Source: Belliella aquatica
Lineage (GTDB): Bacteria > Bacteroidota > Bacteroidia > Cytophagales > Cyclobacteriaceae
Assembly (NCBI RefSeq): GCF_014637795.1
Contig: NZ_BMFD01000001.1
Location: 34,508 to 98,507, forward strand
Reading direction: 5' to 3'
DNA length: 64,000 nt
Positions 9,338-18,462 of the stretch are shown here, in pieces. Every line of letters begins with the position of its first letter. Position 1 is the first letter of the stretch. The position numbers and the translations under genes are program-made. Below the pieces are notes generated by a model, which was given only the letters and a program-made list of their open reading frames with translations, was not told the origin of the DNA and searched no databases.

Positions 9338-10117
9338 ATGAAGATGAAAAAAACAATTAAGAATTTCGGGAAATTAGCTTTTGTATTAGCTATTGGCGCA
9401 TTGACATTCTCTTGTACAGATGATGGCGATGCCAACATGAACGAGCCTTAAAGTAATGTAGCATTAAGCGCTACAGCGGAGAGTACTTCAGCCAATGGAC
9501 GAATCAATGACAGGGTTATTGTCAATGGGTTTGCCACAAGTCAATTTGCTGTTGGTACGAAAGACATTGAAATGAAATATGCTGCCAAAGCAGACCTTTT
9601 GGCTGGAATAAGTATTGGAAACATCACATTGAAATCAAATGTGAACACTGCTTTACATACTGAATCTTCAAAGTCTAAAAACGTAATTCTTGTTAACAAT
9701 GGCACTGTTCAAGTTGCTGCTTTAGCTGAAGGAAGAAGCCCGGATGGAAATTATACTGAAGTTGATTTCAAATTATTCAGGAAAACGGATGGAAACAGCA
9801 ATGACCCAATGTTCGAAAAATCATTGTGGATAGCAGGTGAAATTGATGGAAAAATCTCTACGATTTGGTTGACGACTGAAAAAGTCTTGAAAGCTAGATC
9901 TCAAAATGCCGCCGGAATTGAAGTAGATGGTCAAACGGATATGGTTTTGGCTTTTGACATGGATAAACTATTTGCAAATGTAAATTTCAGCACTGCTGTT
10001 GATGCAAATGCGGATGGCAAAATTGATATCGGCCCTAATAGTGCTGATGGAAATGCTGCAATCTTAGCCCAAATAGAAAGCAACTTAGAATCAGCAGTTG
10101 TTTTAAAGAAAAAATAA
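9338..10117 (+). pseudogene. Lipoprotein gene interrupted by an in-frame TAA after the signal sequence
   Basis: The frame from the ATG at 9338 encodes a clear lipoprotein signal (hydrophobic core, lipobox LTFSC with Cys26, then an acidic TDDGD stretch), reaches a TAA at 9449-9451 (codon 38), and continues in the same frame without another stop to 10117. If the stop were read through, the product would be 259 residues. The downstream part is beta-rich, with a DANADGKID loop near the end that resembles a calcium-binding EF-hand or dockerin loop. An internal ATG at 9572 opens a 181-residue frame, but it would lack any export signal. A nonsense mutation, a sequencing error, or recoding are all possible; the domain family is not recognised with certainty. 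Confidence 0.72.
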
Positions 10118-10144
10118 TATTGATATAATATCGATTTCTTAAAA

Positions 10145-10172
10145 AGAGGCCGGAAAATTCCGGTCTTTTTTT
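10145..10172 (+). terminator. Intrinsic terminator after the interrupted lipoprotein gene
   Basis: A stem around GGCCGGA / TCCGGTC (one G-T pair) with a 4-base loop, followed by a run of seven T. It separates the lipoprotein gene from the MazG-like gene. Confidence 0.75.
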
Positions 10173-10211
10173 GTTTATTTGAGGTTAAGAAATTTCATAA
10201 AACCAAGTAGC

Positions 10212-10676
10212 ATGCAAGATCCTAAATCCCTCACCTCAGTAGCTGAGTTTCATAGCACTTTCAAACACCCTATACTTCCCGAACCTCAAATTCCTGATGC
10301 TAAGCGTTGTGCGCTGCGTGTCTCTTTATTGACCGAGGAAGTCAAGGAACTTGAAGAAGCAATTGCCGATAATAACCTGGTAGAAATAGCCGATGCGCTT
10401 TGTGATATTCAATACGTTTTGTCAGGGGCAATCCTCGAGTTTGGGATGGCGGACAAATTCAAGGAATTATTCGAAGAAGTACAGCGTTCAAACATGAGTA
10501 AGGCTTGTAAAGACATGCAAGAAGCTGAAGCCACTGTTGCACACTATCAGCAGCAAGGTGTCTCTTGTTTTTATGAGCAAAAAGGGGAATTATATTTAGT
10601 TTACAGAGAGGGAGATAGAAAAACTCTAAAGTCAATCAATTATCAGCCAGCAGATTTAAAAAGAATTTTGGGTTAA
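10212..10676 (+). CDS. MazG-like nucleoside triphosphate pyrophosphohydrolase
   Basis: A 154-residue cytosolic protein with the all-alpha NTP pyrophosphatase signature: an EExxE helix (EEVKELEEA, about residues 40-50) followed by an ExxD helix (EIADALCD), which coordinate Mg2+. The family cleaves NTPs or dNTPs to monophosphate and pyrophosphate, or acts as a phosphoribosyl-ATP pyrophosphatase relative. The ATG at 10212 is preferred over a TTG at 10179, since the extra residues from the TTG look non-coding. It is a single gene with its own upstream terminator boundary. The substrate is not deducible. Confidence 0.82.
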   Translation: MQDPKSLTSVAEFHSTFKHPILPEPQIPDAKRCALRVSLLTEEVKELEEAIADNNLVEIADALCDIQYVLSGAILEFGMADKFKELFEEVQRSNMSKACKDMQEAEATVAHYQQQGVSCFYEQKGELYLVYREGDRKTLKSINYQPADLKRILG

Positions 10677-10854
10677 GAAAAATTTATCCTTAACTTTCAA
10701 TCAGTTCACATTACTATTTAAACAAAAGCCTAGTTCAGGCCAAGAATATCTTAATTCTGTGAAGTAATCCTGCAGATGAATGAATATAAAGAAGCAAGAC
10801 TTACGAAAAGGCCTACACCCAGCCATCATAAATTAAATTATTCAAATTACAAGT

Positions 10855-11934
10855 ATGAATCAATCTATTAAGTTCGTGGATACGAACAATTCTCAGTTTT
10901 TTGCAACCATCAAATCGCGAGTTGATCATTATTTCCAAAGCAACAACATTTCCAAAACGGCCAATGGGCTGATGGTTTTTAAAACCGTTCTGTATATGAC
11001 ACTTTTTGTGTCATTCTATTTCCTTATTCTATTTGAGGTCTTTTCTCCTTGGGGAAGTCTCTTGCTCGCTATTGGGTTAGGAGCAACGATGTCTTTTATT
11101 GGTTTCAACATCTGCCACGATGCGCTGCATGGATCATATTCCAAAAAACAATGGGTAAATGATTCCTTGGGTTATATTTTTAATTTGATCGGGGCAAATG
11201 TCTATATCTGGAAAATCACCCACAACAAAGTTCATCACACTTACACCAATATCATGGGTCATGATGGTGACTTGGACGTAGCGCCTGGTTTGATCAGAGT
11301 TTCAAAAGACGAAGAGAAAAAGTCCATTCACAAATTTCAACATATTTATGCTTTCTTCCTGTATTCTCTAGCCTCTATATCTTGGTTTTTTAGAAAAGAT
11401 TATGTCAAGTTCTTCCAAAAAAGAATTGGTGCTCATGTCAATAATCACCCAAAAATTGAATATTTCAATCTCTTTTTCTACAAACTAGTATATTATAGCA
11501 TGTATATTATCATCCCTTTGGTGGTGATGGACATAACTTGGTGGCAGTTCCTAATTGGGTATTTGTCGATGAACTTTACTATGGGTCTAGTACTTGGTTT
11601 GGTATTCCAATTGGCGCATTTGGTGGAAGAAACACACATTCCGCATCCAAAAGAAGATGAAAACATCGAAGAGTCTTGGGCTGCACATCAAATGAGAACT
11701 ACTGCAAATTTTGCGAGGAAAAGTAAGTTGGCAGCTTTCGTTTGTGGTGGATTGAATTTCCAAGTGGAGCATCATCTTTTCCCAAGAATCTGTCACATTC
11801 ATTATCCAGCTATTTCTGAGATTGTGAAAGAAACTGCACACGAGTTTGATTTACCTTATCATGACAATGAAACCTTCTATTCAGCATTGAAGTCTCATTA
11901 TCAATTCTTGAAAAAAGCGGCTCAAGCTGCTTAA
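10855..11934 (+). CDS. Membrane fatty acid (acyl-lipid/acyl-CoA) desaturase
   Basis: A 359-residue integral membrane desaturase. The three histidine clusters that hold the di-iron centre are present: HDALH (88-92), HNKVHH (123-128) and QVEHHLFP near residue 304, with two pairs of hydrophobic helices between them. The third box with Gln before EHH is typical of front-end and linoleoyl-CoA-type desaturases. It would introduce a double bond into membrane acyl chains and so adjust fluidity, for example in the cold. Its stop codon shares the TTAA at 11931-11934 with the stop of the convergent alr gene. Regiospecificity is unknown. Confidence 0.92.
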   Translation: MNQSIKFVDTNNSQFFATIKSRVDHYFQSNNISKTANGLMVFKTVLYMTLFVSFYFLILFEVFSPWGSLLLAIGLGATMSFIGFNICHDALHGSYSKKQWVNDSLGYIFNLIGANVYIWKITHNKVHHTYTNIMGHDGDLDVAPGLIRVSKDEEKKSIHKFQHIYAFFLYSLASISWFFRKDYVKFFQKRIGAHVNNHPKIEYFNLFFYKLVYYSMYIIIPLVVMDITWWQFLIGYLSMNFTMGLVLGLVFQLAHLVEETHIPHPKEDENIEESWAAHQMRTTANFARKSKLAAFVCGGLNFQVEHHLFPRICHIHYPAISEIVKETAHEFDLPYHDNETFYSALKSHYQFLKKAAQAA

Positions 11935-13085
11935 ACAATAATCTTTCTTGGGATGTCCAAAGGTAAGCGGGTGAGTAATTCGTAATTCACCTGCTGAATG
12001 GACTCTCCAAAGGAAGCCACAGTAATCTCATTTTTCTTCTGCTTGCCGATTAAGACTACTTCATCTCCTTTTTCCACTCCTTTTAGATCCGTGATGTCCA
12101 CAGCGATGCTGTTCATCGTAACCGTTCCGACTACAGATACAATTTTTCCTGAGATCAACACTTTTCCCTGATTGCTAAGAAGTCTGCTAAATCCATGGGA
12201 ATAGCCAATAGGAACCAATGCAATAAGCATATCCCTTGGAGCCATATAGCTTGAACCATAGCCTATAAAATCTCCCATTTTCACCTTTTTCAAACTCATG
12301 ATGCTACTCTTCCAACTGATCAAACGCTTAAGTGGATTTTTATTGTTTTCAGGTAAGGACTTGAATTTGTACATATAAGTTTCCTGCGTCGGCCAAAAAC
12401 CATAAGAGGCAATGCCAATCCTAACCATGTCCATGATCGTCTCTGGATAGCTGAAAGTCGCAGCGGAACAAGCGGTGTGAAATCTTTCGAAACTCAACCC
12501 TTTTTCTATCAGCCAATCTTTGTATGCGTGATATTTCTCGATCTGCCCCCTTACCCTTACATAATTGGTAATACTCTCTGCTCCAGCATAATGTGTACAA
12601 AGACCTGCCAAAACCAACACATCTTGATGATCCTCTAACATTTTCAGTAGTGCTTCCCGGTCTTCCCATTCAAATCCTGTACGGTGAAATCCAGTTTCTA
12701 CTTCAACATGAATTTTGGCTTTAATTTGAAGCTTTTGAGCAGCTTTAATCGTCTCTTCCAATCGGTCAAATTCAAAAACAAAAAAACTAATCCCTTTTTT
12801 GATCAACTCTTCTAAGTCTTCATTTTCAAGCATTCCCATAATCATGATTTGGGAATTTCTCTTACTTGCACGATACACCCTGATCGCTTCGTCTGCACTG
12901 AAAGCACTAAAATGACGAATGCCTGCCCCTTCGGCTATCGAGACGATATTTTCAATTCCATGACCATAGGCATTGCCTTTGATAACTGCCGAGATCGTCG
13001 TTTTCTCCCCCACTTCTGACCTTATAAATTGGATATTTTTCTTATAGGCAGATTTACTGATTTCAATATAGGAAGTATGATTCAT
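11931..13085 (-). CDS. alr: Alanine racemase
   Basis: A 384-residue PLP enzyme interconverting L- and D-alanine for peptidoglycan synthesis. The PLP lysine is Lys36 in KGNAYGHG, and the second catalytic residue is the tyrosine in GYGSSYM near residue 275. The N-terminal TIM barrel and C-terminal beta domain (residues about 250-384) are both complete. Cytosolic. It converges on the desaturase gene with overlapping stop codons and no visible terminator between them. Confidence 0.96.
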   Translation of the reverse strand: MNHTSYIEISKSAYKKNIQFIRSEVGEKTTISAVIKGNAYGHGIENIVSIAEGAGIRHFSAFSADEAIRVYRASKRNSQIMIMGMLENEDLEELIKKGISFFVFEFDRLEETIKAAQKLQIKAKIHVEVETGFHRTGFEWEDREALLKMLEDHQDVLVLAGLCTHYAGAESITNYVRVRGQIEKYHAYKDWLIEKGLSFERFHTACSAATFSYPETIMDMVRIGIASYGFWPTQETYMYKFKSLPENNKNPLKRLISWKSSIMSLKKVKMGDFIGYGSSYMAPRDMLIALVPIGYSHGFSRLLSNQGKVLISGKIVSVVGTVTMNSIAVDITDLKGVEKGDEVVLIGKQKKNEITVASFGESIQQVNYELLTRLPLDIPRKIIV

Positions 13086-13175
13086 GGAATTTTCGGTCGG
13101 TAGTACTTAATAAAAGGAGAATGAATTGAACTTGTTTGAATTTCCTGAATGTCTTCAAGAAAAGTTTAGGGAATT

Positions 13176-14309
13176 TTAATGATGAAGTTGTTCTATAATT
13201 TGCTGAAACATACCAACACCTGTTGGGATAATCTCATCGGGGAAATCATAGTTGTTTTCATGCAGTTGAGGTTGAGATTTCCCTGCCCCTAATCCAAAGA
13301 GGAGAGTTTTGGTGTGGATAGAAAAATGTCCGAAATCCTCAGACCATCGAAAGGGAATTCGGATATGCTTGACCTTCAAATCAAGGTTTTTTGCCGCTTG
13401 ATTGCCATACTCCCAAGCGGCCTCGTCATTGTGCGTTGCTGCAAATGCTTCGACATATTCAAAGGAAACTTCCAATCCATAGTCTTTAGCGATCCGCTCA
13501 CAAAGTTTTTCAGAATAATGGAGAAGAAGCTCTCTTGTTTCATTTTCATAAGCCCTGACCGTGGCCATCACAGTCGCATCTCCTGGAGTCGTTCCAAAGG
13601 CTACCTCGCCGAGCTTGGCATGAATCACTGTGATCAAGGTGAATTTCTTCATAGCCTCCGGAAGTTTTTGAAGTGCCACGATCATCTTAGACATGGCCTC
13701 CGCGGGACTATTTCCATCTTCAGGATGTGATGCATGCGAGTTCTTGCCCTTGATCTTGATAATCATTCCGGTTGAGGCAGCCGCAAAAGCCCCTTTTTTG
13801 ATGATAATTTGATTTTTTTGATATCCCGGCAGGTTGTGAAGCGCAAAAGCAAAATCAGGGATCATTTTTTGGAAGTTTTTATCCTTCACTACAAGCGCTG
13901 CTCCCTGACCCGTTTCTTCTGCAGGTTGAAAAAGTAAAATCACACGCCCTTTTTTTGGTCGATTGTCTTTCAGATAGAGCCCCAACCCTGCAATGATGGC
14001 CATGTGACCATCATGCCCACACAAATGTGCTTTTCCAGCAATCTTGCTTTTATATTTGATGGTATTGTCTTCCCTTATCGGCAATCCATCGAGTTCACAT
14101 CGGTACAATGAAGTAGGTCCCTTTTCTTGACCCTCAAAGACAAATGCCAATCCATTTCCTCCAAGATTCTCTAAAACTTGATCCGCATGGGTTTCTTCAA
14201 AAAATTCAAGTACGCGGGCTGCGGTTTCATTTTCTTCGCCTGACAATTCTGGATATTGATGGAGTATTCTTCGAAAATCTTTCAGCTTGTCAAAAGTCGC
14301 TTTATTCAT
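13176..14309 (-). CDS. M20-family amidohydrolase (second copy type)
   Basis: A 377-residue M20D metallohydrolase, related to but clearly diverged from the one at 2059-3246. Motifs: CELDGLPI (71-78, with Cys in place of the more usual Gly/Asp start), HLCGHDGH (95-102), FQPAEE (127-132) and WSEDFGHF near residue 325. No signal peptide. It probably hydrolyses an N-acyl amino acid or peptide bond in the cytosol. It lies 90 bp upstream of alr on the same strand (in transcription order), which may be an operon, but the link is weak. Confidence 0.87.
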   Translation of the reverse strand: MNKATFDKLKDFRRILHQYPELSGEENETAARVLEFFEETHADQVLENLGGNGLAFVFEGQEKGPTSLYRCELDGLPIREDNTIKYKSKIAGKAHLCGHDGHMAIIAGLGLYLKDNRPKKGRVILLFQPAEETGQGAALVVKDKNFQKMIPDFAFALHNLPGYQKNQIIIKKGAFAAASTGMIIKIKGKNSHASHPEDGNSPAEAMSKMIVALQKLPEAMKKFTLITVIHAKLGEVAFGTTPGDATVMATVRAYENETRELLLHYSEKLCERIAKDYGLEVSFEYVEAFAATHNDEAAWEYGNQAAKNLDLKVKHIRIPFRWSEDFGHFSIHTKTLLFGLGAGKSQPQLHENNYDFPDEIIPTGVGMFQQIIEQLHH

Positions 14310-14460
14310 GTATAGGGTATTCTAGTTTTTAAATCAAATAAGATTCCTCTTAGACTGACAAAATTAATGCTGGGATTGTTCCTCAATTAGTGGATTTGAT
14401 CAATATGTGGATAATATATCCCCACAGAATGAGTTAAACCATCTCTTAAAAGTGCTTTCG

Positions 14461-14562
14461 CAAATTCAACTCCTTTGGAGTTGGTAGTATTTGGTTTATT
14501 TGTTTCATCCATCCCACCGGATTTCATCCGGGGTTACTCAAATTTGTTACCCTTCGGGAACG
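14461..14562. repeat. Dispersed hairpin-rich intergenic repeat, copy A1
   Basis: About 100 bp composed of short hairpins: CAACTCC-TTT-GGAGTTG (14467-14483), CCGGAT-TTC-ATCCGG (about 14518-14532) and a CCCTTCGGGAA hairpin. A diverged copy in the opposite orientation is at 22154-22259. The spacer 14310-14740 is otherwise non-coding; it also contains further small hairpins, ATTCCC-AAC-GGGAAT near 14621 and AGCCT-TAGA-AGGCT near 14668, and one DnaA-box-like 9-mer at 14406. This looks like a REP/MITE-like family; no transposase is nearby. Confidence 0.75.
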
Positions 14563-14740
14563 TTTCATTTTATAACTAATATATTTTGATAATCAGCTAT
14601 TGATCTTCTAGACCTGTCACATTCCCAACGGGAATGAAAGCAGATGTAAATAAAAAATAAAACTCTCAGCCTTAGAAGGCTAAAAATTTTGGAGAACTTT
14701 TTTATATTAGAAGTTGCTAACCACTTAAACCAAATAAATC

Positions 14741-14917
14741 ATGACTACAGAACAGACAGCATCACTCGAACAAAGAATTGAAGACTTAAAGTCTAGCCTG
14801 ACTGGTGACATGTTCCAAGATATGGACATCAGAGATCAGATTCACAACTTAGAAATGCAAATCAAAGGAGTCAAACCTATGGACAGTCATATCGATTGTA
14901 TAGGTTGCGGAAGCTAA
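14741..14917 (+). CDS. 58-residue protein with a C-terminal CxxCGS tail
   Basis: A small ORF from ATG 14741 to TAA 14915-14917. The first about 43 residues are a charged amphipathic helix (TEQTASLEQRIEDLKSSL and onward) and the last residues are DSHIDCIGCGS, with Cys53 and Cys56. A terminator follows at 14946, and the codon use resembles its neighbours, so it is likely a real gene. Small Bacteroidota proteins with a similar Cys-Gly-Ser tail are known to me only as uncharacterised. A metal-binding or thiol role is possible; the function is unknown. It is the only gene in the 690-bp spacer. Confidence 0.7.
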   Translation: MTTEQTASLEQRIEDLKSSLTGDMFQDMDIRDQIHNLEMQIKGVKPMDSHIDCIGCGS

Positions 14918-14945
14918 GTTCTTTTATCATTTACAAAAAATATTG

Positions 14946-14978
14946 AACCCTTAAGGATATACTTCTTTAAGGGTTTTT
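14946..14978. terminator. Terminator after the 58-residue ORF
   Basis: AACCCTTAA (14946-14954) pairs with TTAAGGGTT (about 14967-14976) around a short loop, followed by T-rich sequence. It may also serve the convergent gene ending at 15001. Confidence 0.7.
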
Positions 14979-15000
14979 CATTTGAAATATTAAAATTCGA

Positions 15001-16218
15001 CTACCTCAACTTTATCTGAACTGTTTTGATAACGGGATCATCAACACTATCATCAGACCAAGCCAAAATGATATTTTCCCCTTGGGTAGTCAACTGTGGA
15101 AAACCACTTGATCTTTTTGCAGAAGAGGAAGCCACAAGAATAGGATTTTCTAATTGTCCATCTTTGTTGATTGCCCTTACATAGATATTGGCATCTTCCA
15201 TCCAAGACACCACCGCCGTCTCCTCATCCAAAAGAGCCAAGTCAACTCTACCAATGGTGCTTCCCAAATCAATTTTGATCGGTTGCTCAAAAGTAGAAGC
15301 GCCAGTCTGAATAAACGAAACTTTCACCTCTGGTCTAGCATTCGCTCCCGTGTACCAAGCAATTGCTGATGTATTTCCAAAACTCGCTGCCCTTGGCCCA
15401 TTGACCGGACAGCCTTGAACTTGCCAAAAATCATTGTAAACGGGCTGGGTCTCTTGCCACGAGTTATCCACAAATCGAACCATTCCCATATCTCTAAATT
15501 CCTCCTGGGAGCGATCTCTAAAGAAAACCATCGGAGCATTTTCAAAAAGTGTTGCCGAAGTTTGACAACAATCACATACGCGATCATCGAGCAACCAATC
15601 CTCCAACTTCTCTCCATCACTTGTCAACACTGCCCCACGAAGATTCATCTGACCTCCATGTCCATCGTGGTTTGCATGATCGTGGCTGCCTCCTTGGGTA
15701 TTTCTTCCATCTAGCCAAGTTATCAACATATTGTTTTCACATGGAATCATCGAACCAAAGCCGTGTTCCGTTTGTGTTCCATCATCATGAAGCGTCTTTG
15801 GAGCTGACCAGTCAATACCATTTTTTGAAAAGGTAGTTTTGATGTCATAAGAAAAAGTACCCGCTCCGCTCTTTTGCAGAAAAAAGGCCATCAATGACCC
15901 ATCTTCGAAAGCTGCCAACTGTGGATAATCTGCCCAATTGACAAACCAATCTGAACCGGATGCAATCAAAATAGGCGGGGACCACTGTCCATCTAGGAGT
16001 TGGGAATATTTGAAATTATTAATGCCCTCCTGCTGCTCAATCCATGAAAGATACACTTCCCCCTGTGGAGAAGTAAAGAGATAGGGCTCACCAAATTTGA
16101 CACCCGGCTCTGCAAATGTATAAATCTCTTCAATGCTAAATGCTTCAATTTGCTCTTTAGGCTTCGTGGTACAACAAAGAACGAATGCAAAAAGGAAAAG
16201 GAATATCAAATGCTTCAT
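15001..16218 (-). CDS. Sialidase-like beta-propeller lipoprotein with CDCC and His-rich segments
   Basis: A 405-residue lipoprotein: hydrophobic N terminus with a lipobox ending in CC (residues 15-16), then a propeller made of repeats with the Asp-box/BNR feel (FSKNGIDWSAP, LDGQWSPP and similar). Two unusual elements are a His-rich loop (SHDHANHDGHGG, about residue 180) and DRVCDCCQT (about 215). The Cys pair and histidines could bind a metal. The family is annotated as exo-alpha-sialidase-like, but the sialidase arginine triad is not evident to me, so sialidase activity is doubtful. It is 24 bp downstream of a small membrane protein on the same strand and probably in its operon. Confidence 0.7.
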   Translation of the reverse strand: MKHLIFLFLFAFVLCCTTKPKEQIEAFSIEEIYTFAEPGVKFGEPYLFTSPQGEVYLSWIEQQEGINNFKYSQLLDGQWSPPILIASGSDWFVNWADYPQLAAFEDGSLMAFFLQKSGAGTFSYDIKTTFSKNGIDWSAPKTLHDDGTQTEHGFGSMIPCENNMLITWLDGRNTQGGSHDHANHDGHGGQMNLRGAVLTSDGEKLEDWLLDDRVCDCCQTSATLFENAPMVFFRDRSQEEFRDMGMVRFVDNSWQETQPVYNDFWQVQGCPVNGPRAASFGNTSAIAWYTGANARPEVKVSFIQTGASTFEQPIKIDLGSTIGRVDLALLDEETAVVSWMEDANIYVRAINKDGQLENPILVASSSAKRSSGFPQLTTQGENIILAWSDDSVDDPVIKTVQIKLR

Positions 16219-16242
16219 AGAAAATTTTTTGGGAGAATTTAT

Positions 16243-16683
16243 TTATTCTTCTGGCAAGGTCTTAATATAAGCCTTTACTTTGATTGCACGCAAATAAATA
16301 GTGATCAATGGAACCAACCAAAACAATTCAGTAAATACCAAGTGAAATATGGATCTTTTATTCCACCCCAACTCGGGTATGAAGCCTAAGGTAAACCAAG
16401 TGGCAAGGACAATTTTTCCTACAATTCCAACAACAATCAAATAATGCCATGAAATCGGATAAAAAGCACTCAAAAACACGAGAAATCCTACAAGCATCCC
16501 AAAACTCCCTAAGGCTGTGGCACTCAATGTAGTGGGCTCTGCAGGATTCATCGCCAACCACCTCAACAAATCTGCTCCGAAGTATCTGAAAAATGCCGAC
16601 CAAGCGAAAGTGTACATTCCTGTAAGCAAAAGCAATCCTCGCATTGGCATAGGAAACATCGGTGTAAGACTATTTTTATCCAT
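16243..16683 (-). CDS. Four-helix integral membrane protein of unknown function
   Basis: A 146-residue protein with four predicted membrane helices (about residues 13-33, 50-72, 76-100 and 112-135) and short polar ends. No catalytic motif is seen. It directly precedes the CDCC/His-rich lipoprotein gene, so the two may act together at the envelope. The family is not recognised. Confidence 0.6.
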   Translation of the reverse strand: MDKNSLTPMFPMPMRGLLLLTGMYTFAWSAFFRYFGADLLRWLAMNPAEPTTLSATALGSFGMLVGFLVFLSAFYPISWHYLIVVGIVGKIVLATWFTLGFIPELGWNKRSIFHLVFTELFWLVPLITIYLRAIKVKAYIKTLPEE

Positions 16684-16755
16684 AGGTTTATTTAATTATA
16701 TTCCGAAAATTTAACGTCACAACTCTTTGGAGCTGATCACCCTATACAAAACTAC

Positions 16756-18432
16756 ATGAAGGATTTTACAAACACGCGAAGATTGGGGATTATTATTCTC
16801 GTTCCTGCATTATTGTTAGTCGGCTTTATTGCTGGCAAGAAAATCGGAGAAATCAATCCACAAGCCATCGAAGGAGCCGAAAGCCTGATCGGAATAAACT
16901 TTACTCCTGCTGAAAAAGACAGCATGGTGGGCAATCTCGTCAATTACCGCAATGGCTATGAAAACATGCGGAAAACGAAAATTGACAATTCCGTCAGCCC
17001 ATCACTGCCCTTCAATCCCTTGCCACATGGTTTTTTCCCAAATCAAAATCAACAAGAAAATAACTGGGGACTTCCGAGCAATGTTGCATTGCCTGACAAT
17101 GATCACGATATCGCCTTTTTATCAGTAGCGGAGTTATCCACACTGATCAGAACAAGGAAGATCACCTCAGAAAGATTGACAAACATCTACCTCAACAGAA
17201 TCAAAACCTATGGAGATACGCTAGAATCAGTAATTACAGTGCTGGAAACTGAAGCTTTAGCCCAAGCGAAAGCAATGGATGCAGAAATCCAAGCTGGAAA
17301 ATACAGAGGTCCTCTTCATGGGATTCCTTATGGCATCAAAGATCTTTTTGCAGTGAAAGGCACCAAAACCACTTGGGGTGCGATGCCTTACAAAGATCAA
17401 GTCATCGATGAAACTGCAACAGTTGTCCACAAACTGAATGATGCTGGCGGAGTTCTTCTGGCCAAATTCACCCTCGGTGCATTGGCGATGGGAGATGTAT
17501 GGTATGGTGGCGTGACCAAAAACCCTTGGAATCTGAATCAAGGTGCAAGTGGTTCTTCCGCAGGTTCGGCATCTTCTGTCAGTGCAGGTTTGGTTCCTTA
17601 CGCTCTGGGAACAGAGACTTTGGGAAGCATTGTCTCTCCTTCTACTAGAAATGGCGTGACTGGATTGCGTCCCACTTACGGCAGAGTCAGTAAGCACCGC
17701 GCCATGGCTTTGAGCTGGAGTATGGATAAAATCGGCCCGATCTCAAGATCTGCACTGGACAATGGTATTGTGTTATCTGTCATCAATGGTGTGGATAAGT
17801 TAGACAAAAGCACGATTCCTGCAGCCTTAAACTACAATGCCACCAAATCCATCAAGGATCTCAAGATCGGTTATTTCGAAGATTTCTTTGAGGGCACTCG
17901 TGCAACTAATGAAATGGACAGACAGGTTTTAGAGAACCTGAGAGGACTAGGCCTTACCCTTCATCCTGTCAAGCTAGAAACAAGTGTGGATGTAAGCAGT
18001 ATCCTGATCATGCTCTACGCTGAGGGCGCTGCGGCATTCGATGATATGACAAGATTAGATCAAGATGATTTGCTAGTCGGGCAAAGAAGAAATGCTTGGC
18101 CAAATCTATTCCGTTCTGCGAGATTTATCCCTGCGGTGGAATACATTCAAGCAAGTAGATTACGTGCCATTTTAATCGAAGAAATGCATGCCTTATTTCA
18201 AGAATATGATGTGATCGTGACTCCATCTTATGGAGGAAGTCAACTCCAAATCACCAACCTCACCGGTCATCCAGCCCTCTGTATGCCAAACGGATTTTTA
18301 CAAAACGGAAGTCCTGTTTCCATCACTTTCTTAGCCAATTTATTTGATGAAGAAAAGTTAATCATGCTCGGCAGAGCCTATCAAGATAATACCGATTGGC
18401 AAAAGAAAAGACCTCCACTGTTTAATCAATAG
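16756..18432 (+). CDS. Membrane-anchored amidase (amidase-signature family)
   Basis: A 558-residue amidase-signature hydrolase. The Ser-cisSer-Lys triad is placed as Lys195 (GIKDLF), Ser267/268 (GASGSSAGSAS) and Ser291 (GTETLGSIVSPS). One hydrophobic segment (about residues 11-27, directly after RR) is a signal anchor, so the catalytic domain is probably periplasmic. Residues 50-115 form an extra N-terminal region before the AS core. The substrate is unknown; Glu-tRNA amidation is unlikely because of export and the absence of GatC/GatB partners. Divergent from the membrane protein at 16683; it ends at a terminator. Confidence 0.88.
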   Translation: MKDFTNTRRLGIIILVPALLLVGFIAGKKIGEINPQAIEGAESLIGINFTPAEKDSMVGNLVNYRNGYENMRKTKIDNSVSPSLPFNPLPHGFFPNQNQQENNWGLPSNVALPDNDHDIAFLSVAELSTLIRTRKITSERLTNIYLNRIKTYGDTLESVITVLETEALAQAKAMDAEIQAGKYRGPLHGIPYGIKDLFAVKGTKTTWGAMPYKDQVIDETATVVHKLNDAGGVLLAKFTLGALAMGDVWYGGVTKNPWNLNQGASGSSAGSASSVSAGLVPYALGTETLGSIVSPSTRNGVTGLRPTYGRVSKHRAMALSWSMDKIGPISRSALDNGIVLSVINGVDKLDKSTIPAALNYNATKSIKDLKIGYFEDFFEGTRATNEMDRQVLENLRGLGLTLHPVKLETSVDVSSILIMLYAEGAAAFDDMTRLDQDDLLVGQRRNAWPNLFRSARFIPAVEYIQASRLRAILIEEMHALFQEYDVIVTPSYGGSQLQITNLTGHPALCMPNGFLQNGSPVSITFLANLFDEEKLIMLGRAYQDNTDWQKKRPPLFNQ

Positions 18433-18462
18433 GGTGTGGATAAGTTTAAAGGTAAAAATTAT

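Noticed and set aside
9572..10117. Independent 181-residue cytosolic gene starting at 9572
   Set aside because: The same frame extends upstream through conserved-looking sequence to a lipoprotein signal; an internal start would remove export. I treat it as part of an interrupted gene, though expression from 9572 cannot be excluded.
15324..15836. Several ORFs on both strands in the sialidase-like gene
   Set aside because: Shadows of the 405-residue frame; no coding features of their own.
15001..16218. True sialidase
   Set aside because: BNR-like strands are present, but I could not place the catalytic arginine triad or the Tyr/Glu pair, so I name it only as sialidase-like.
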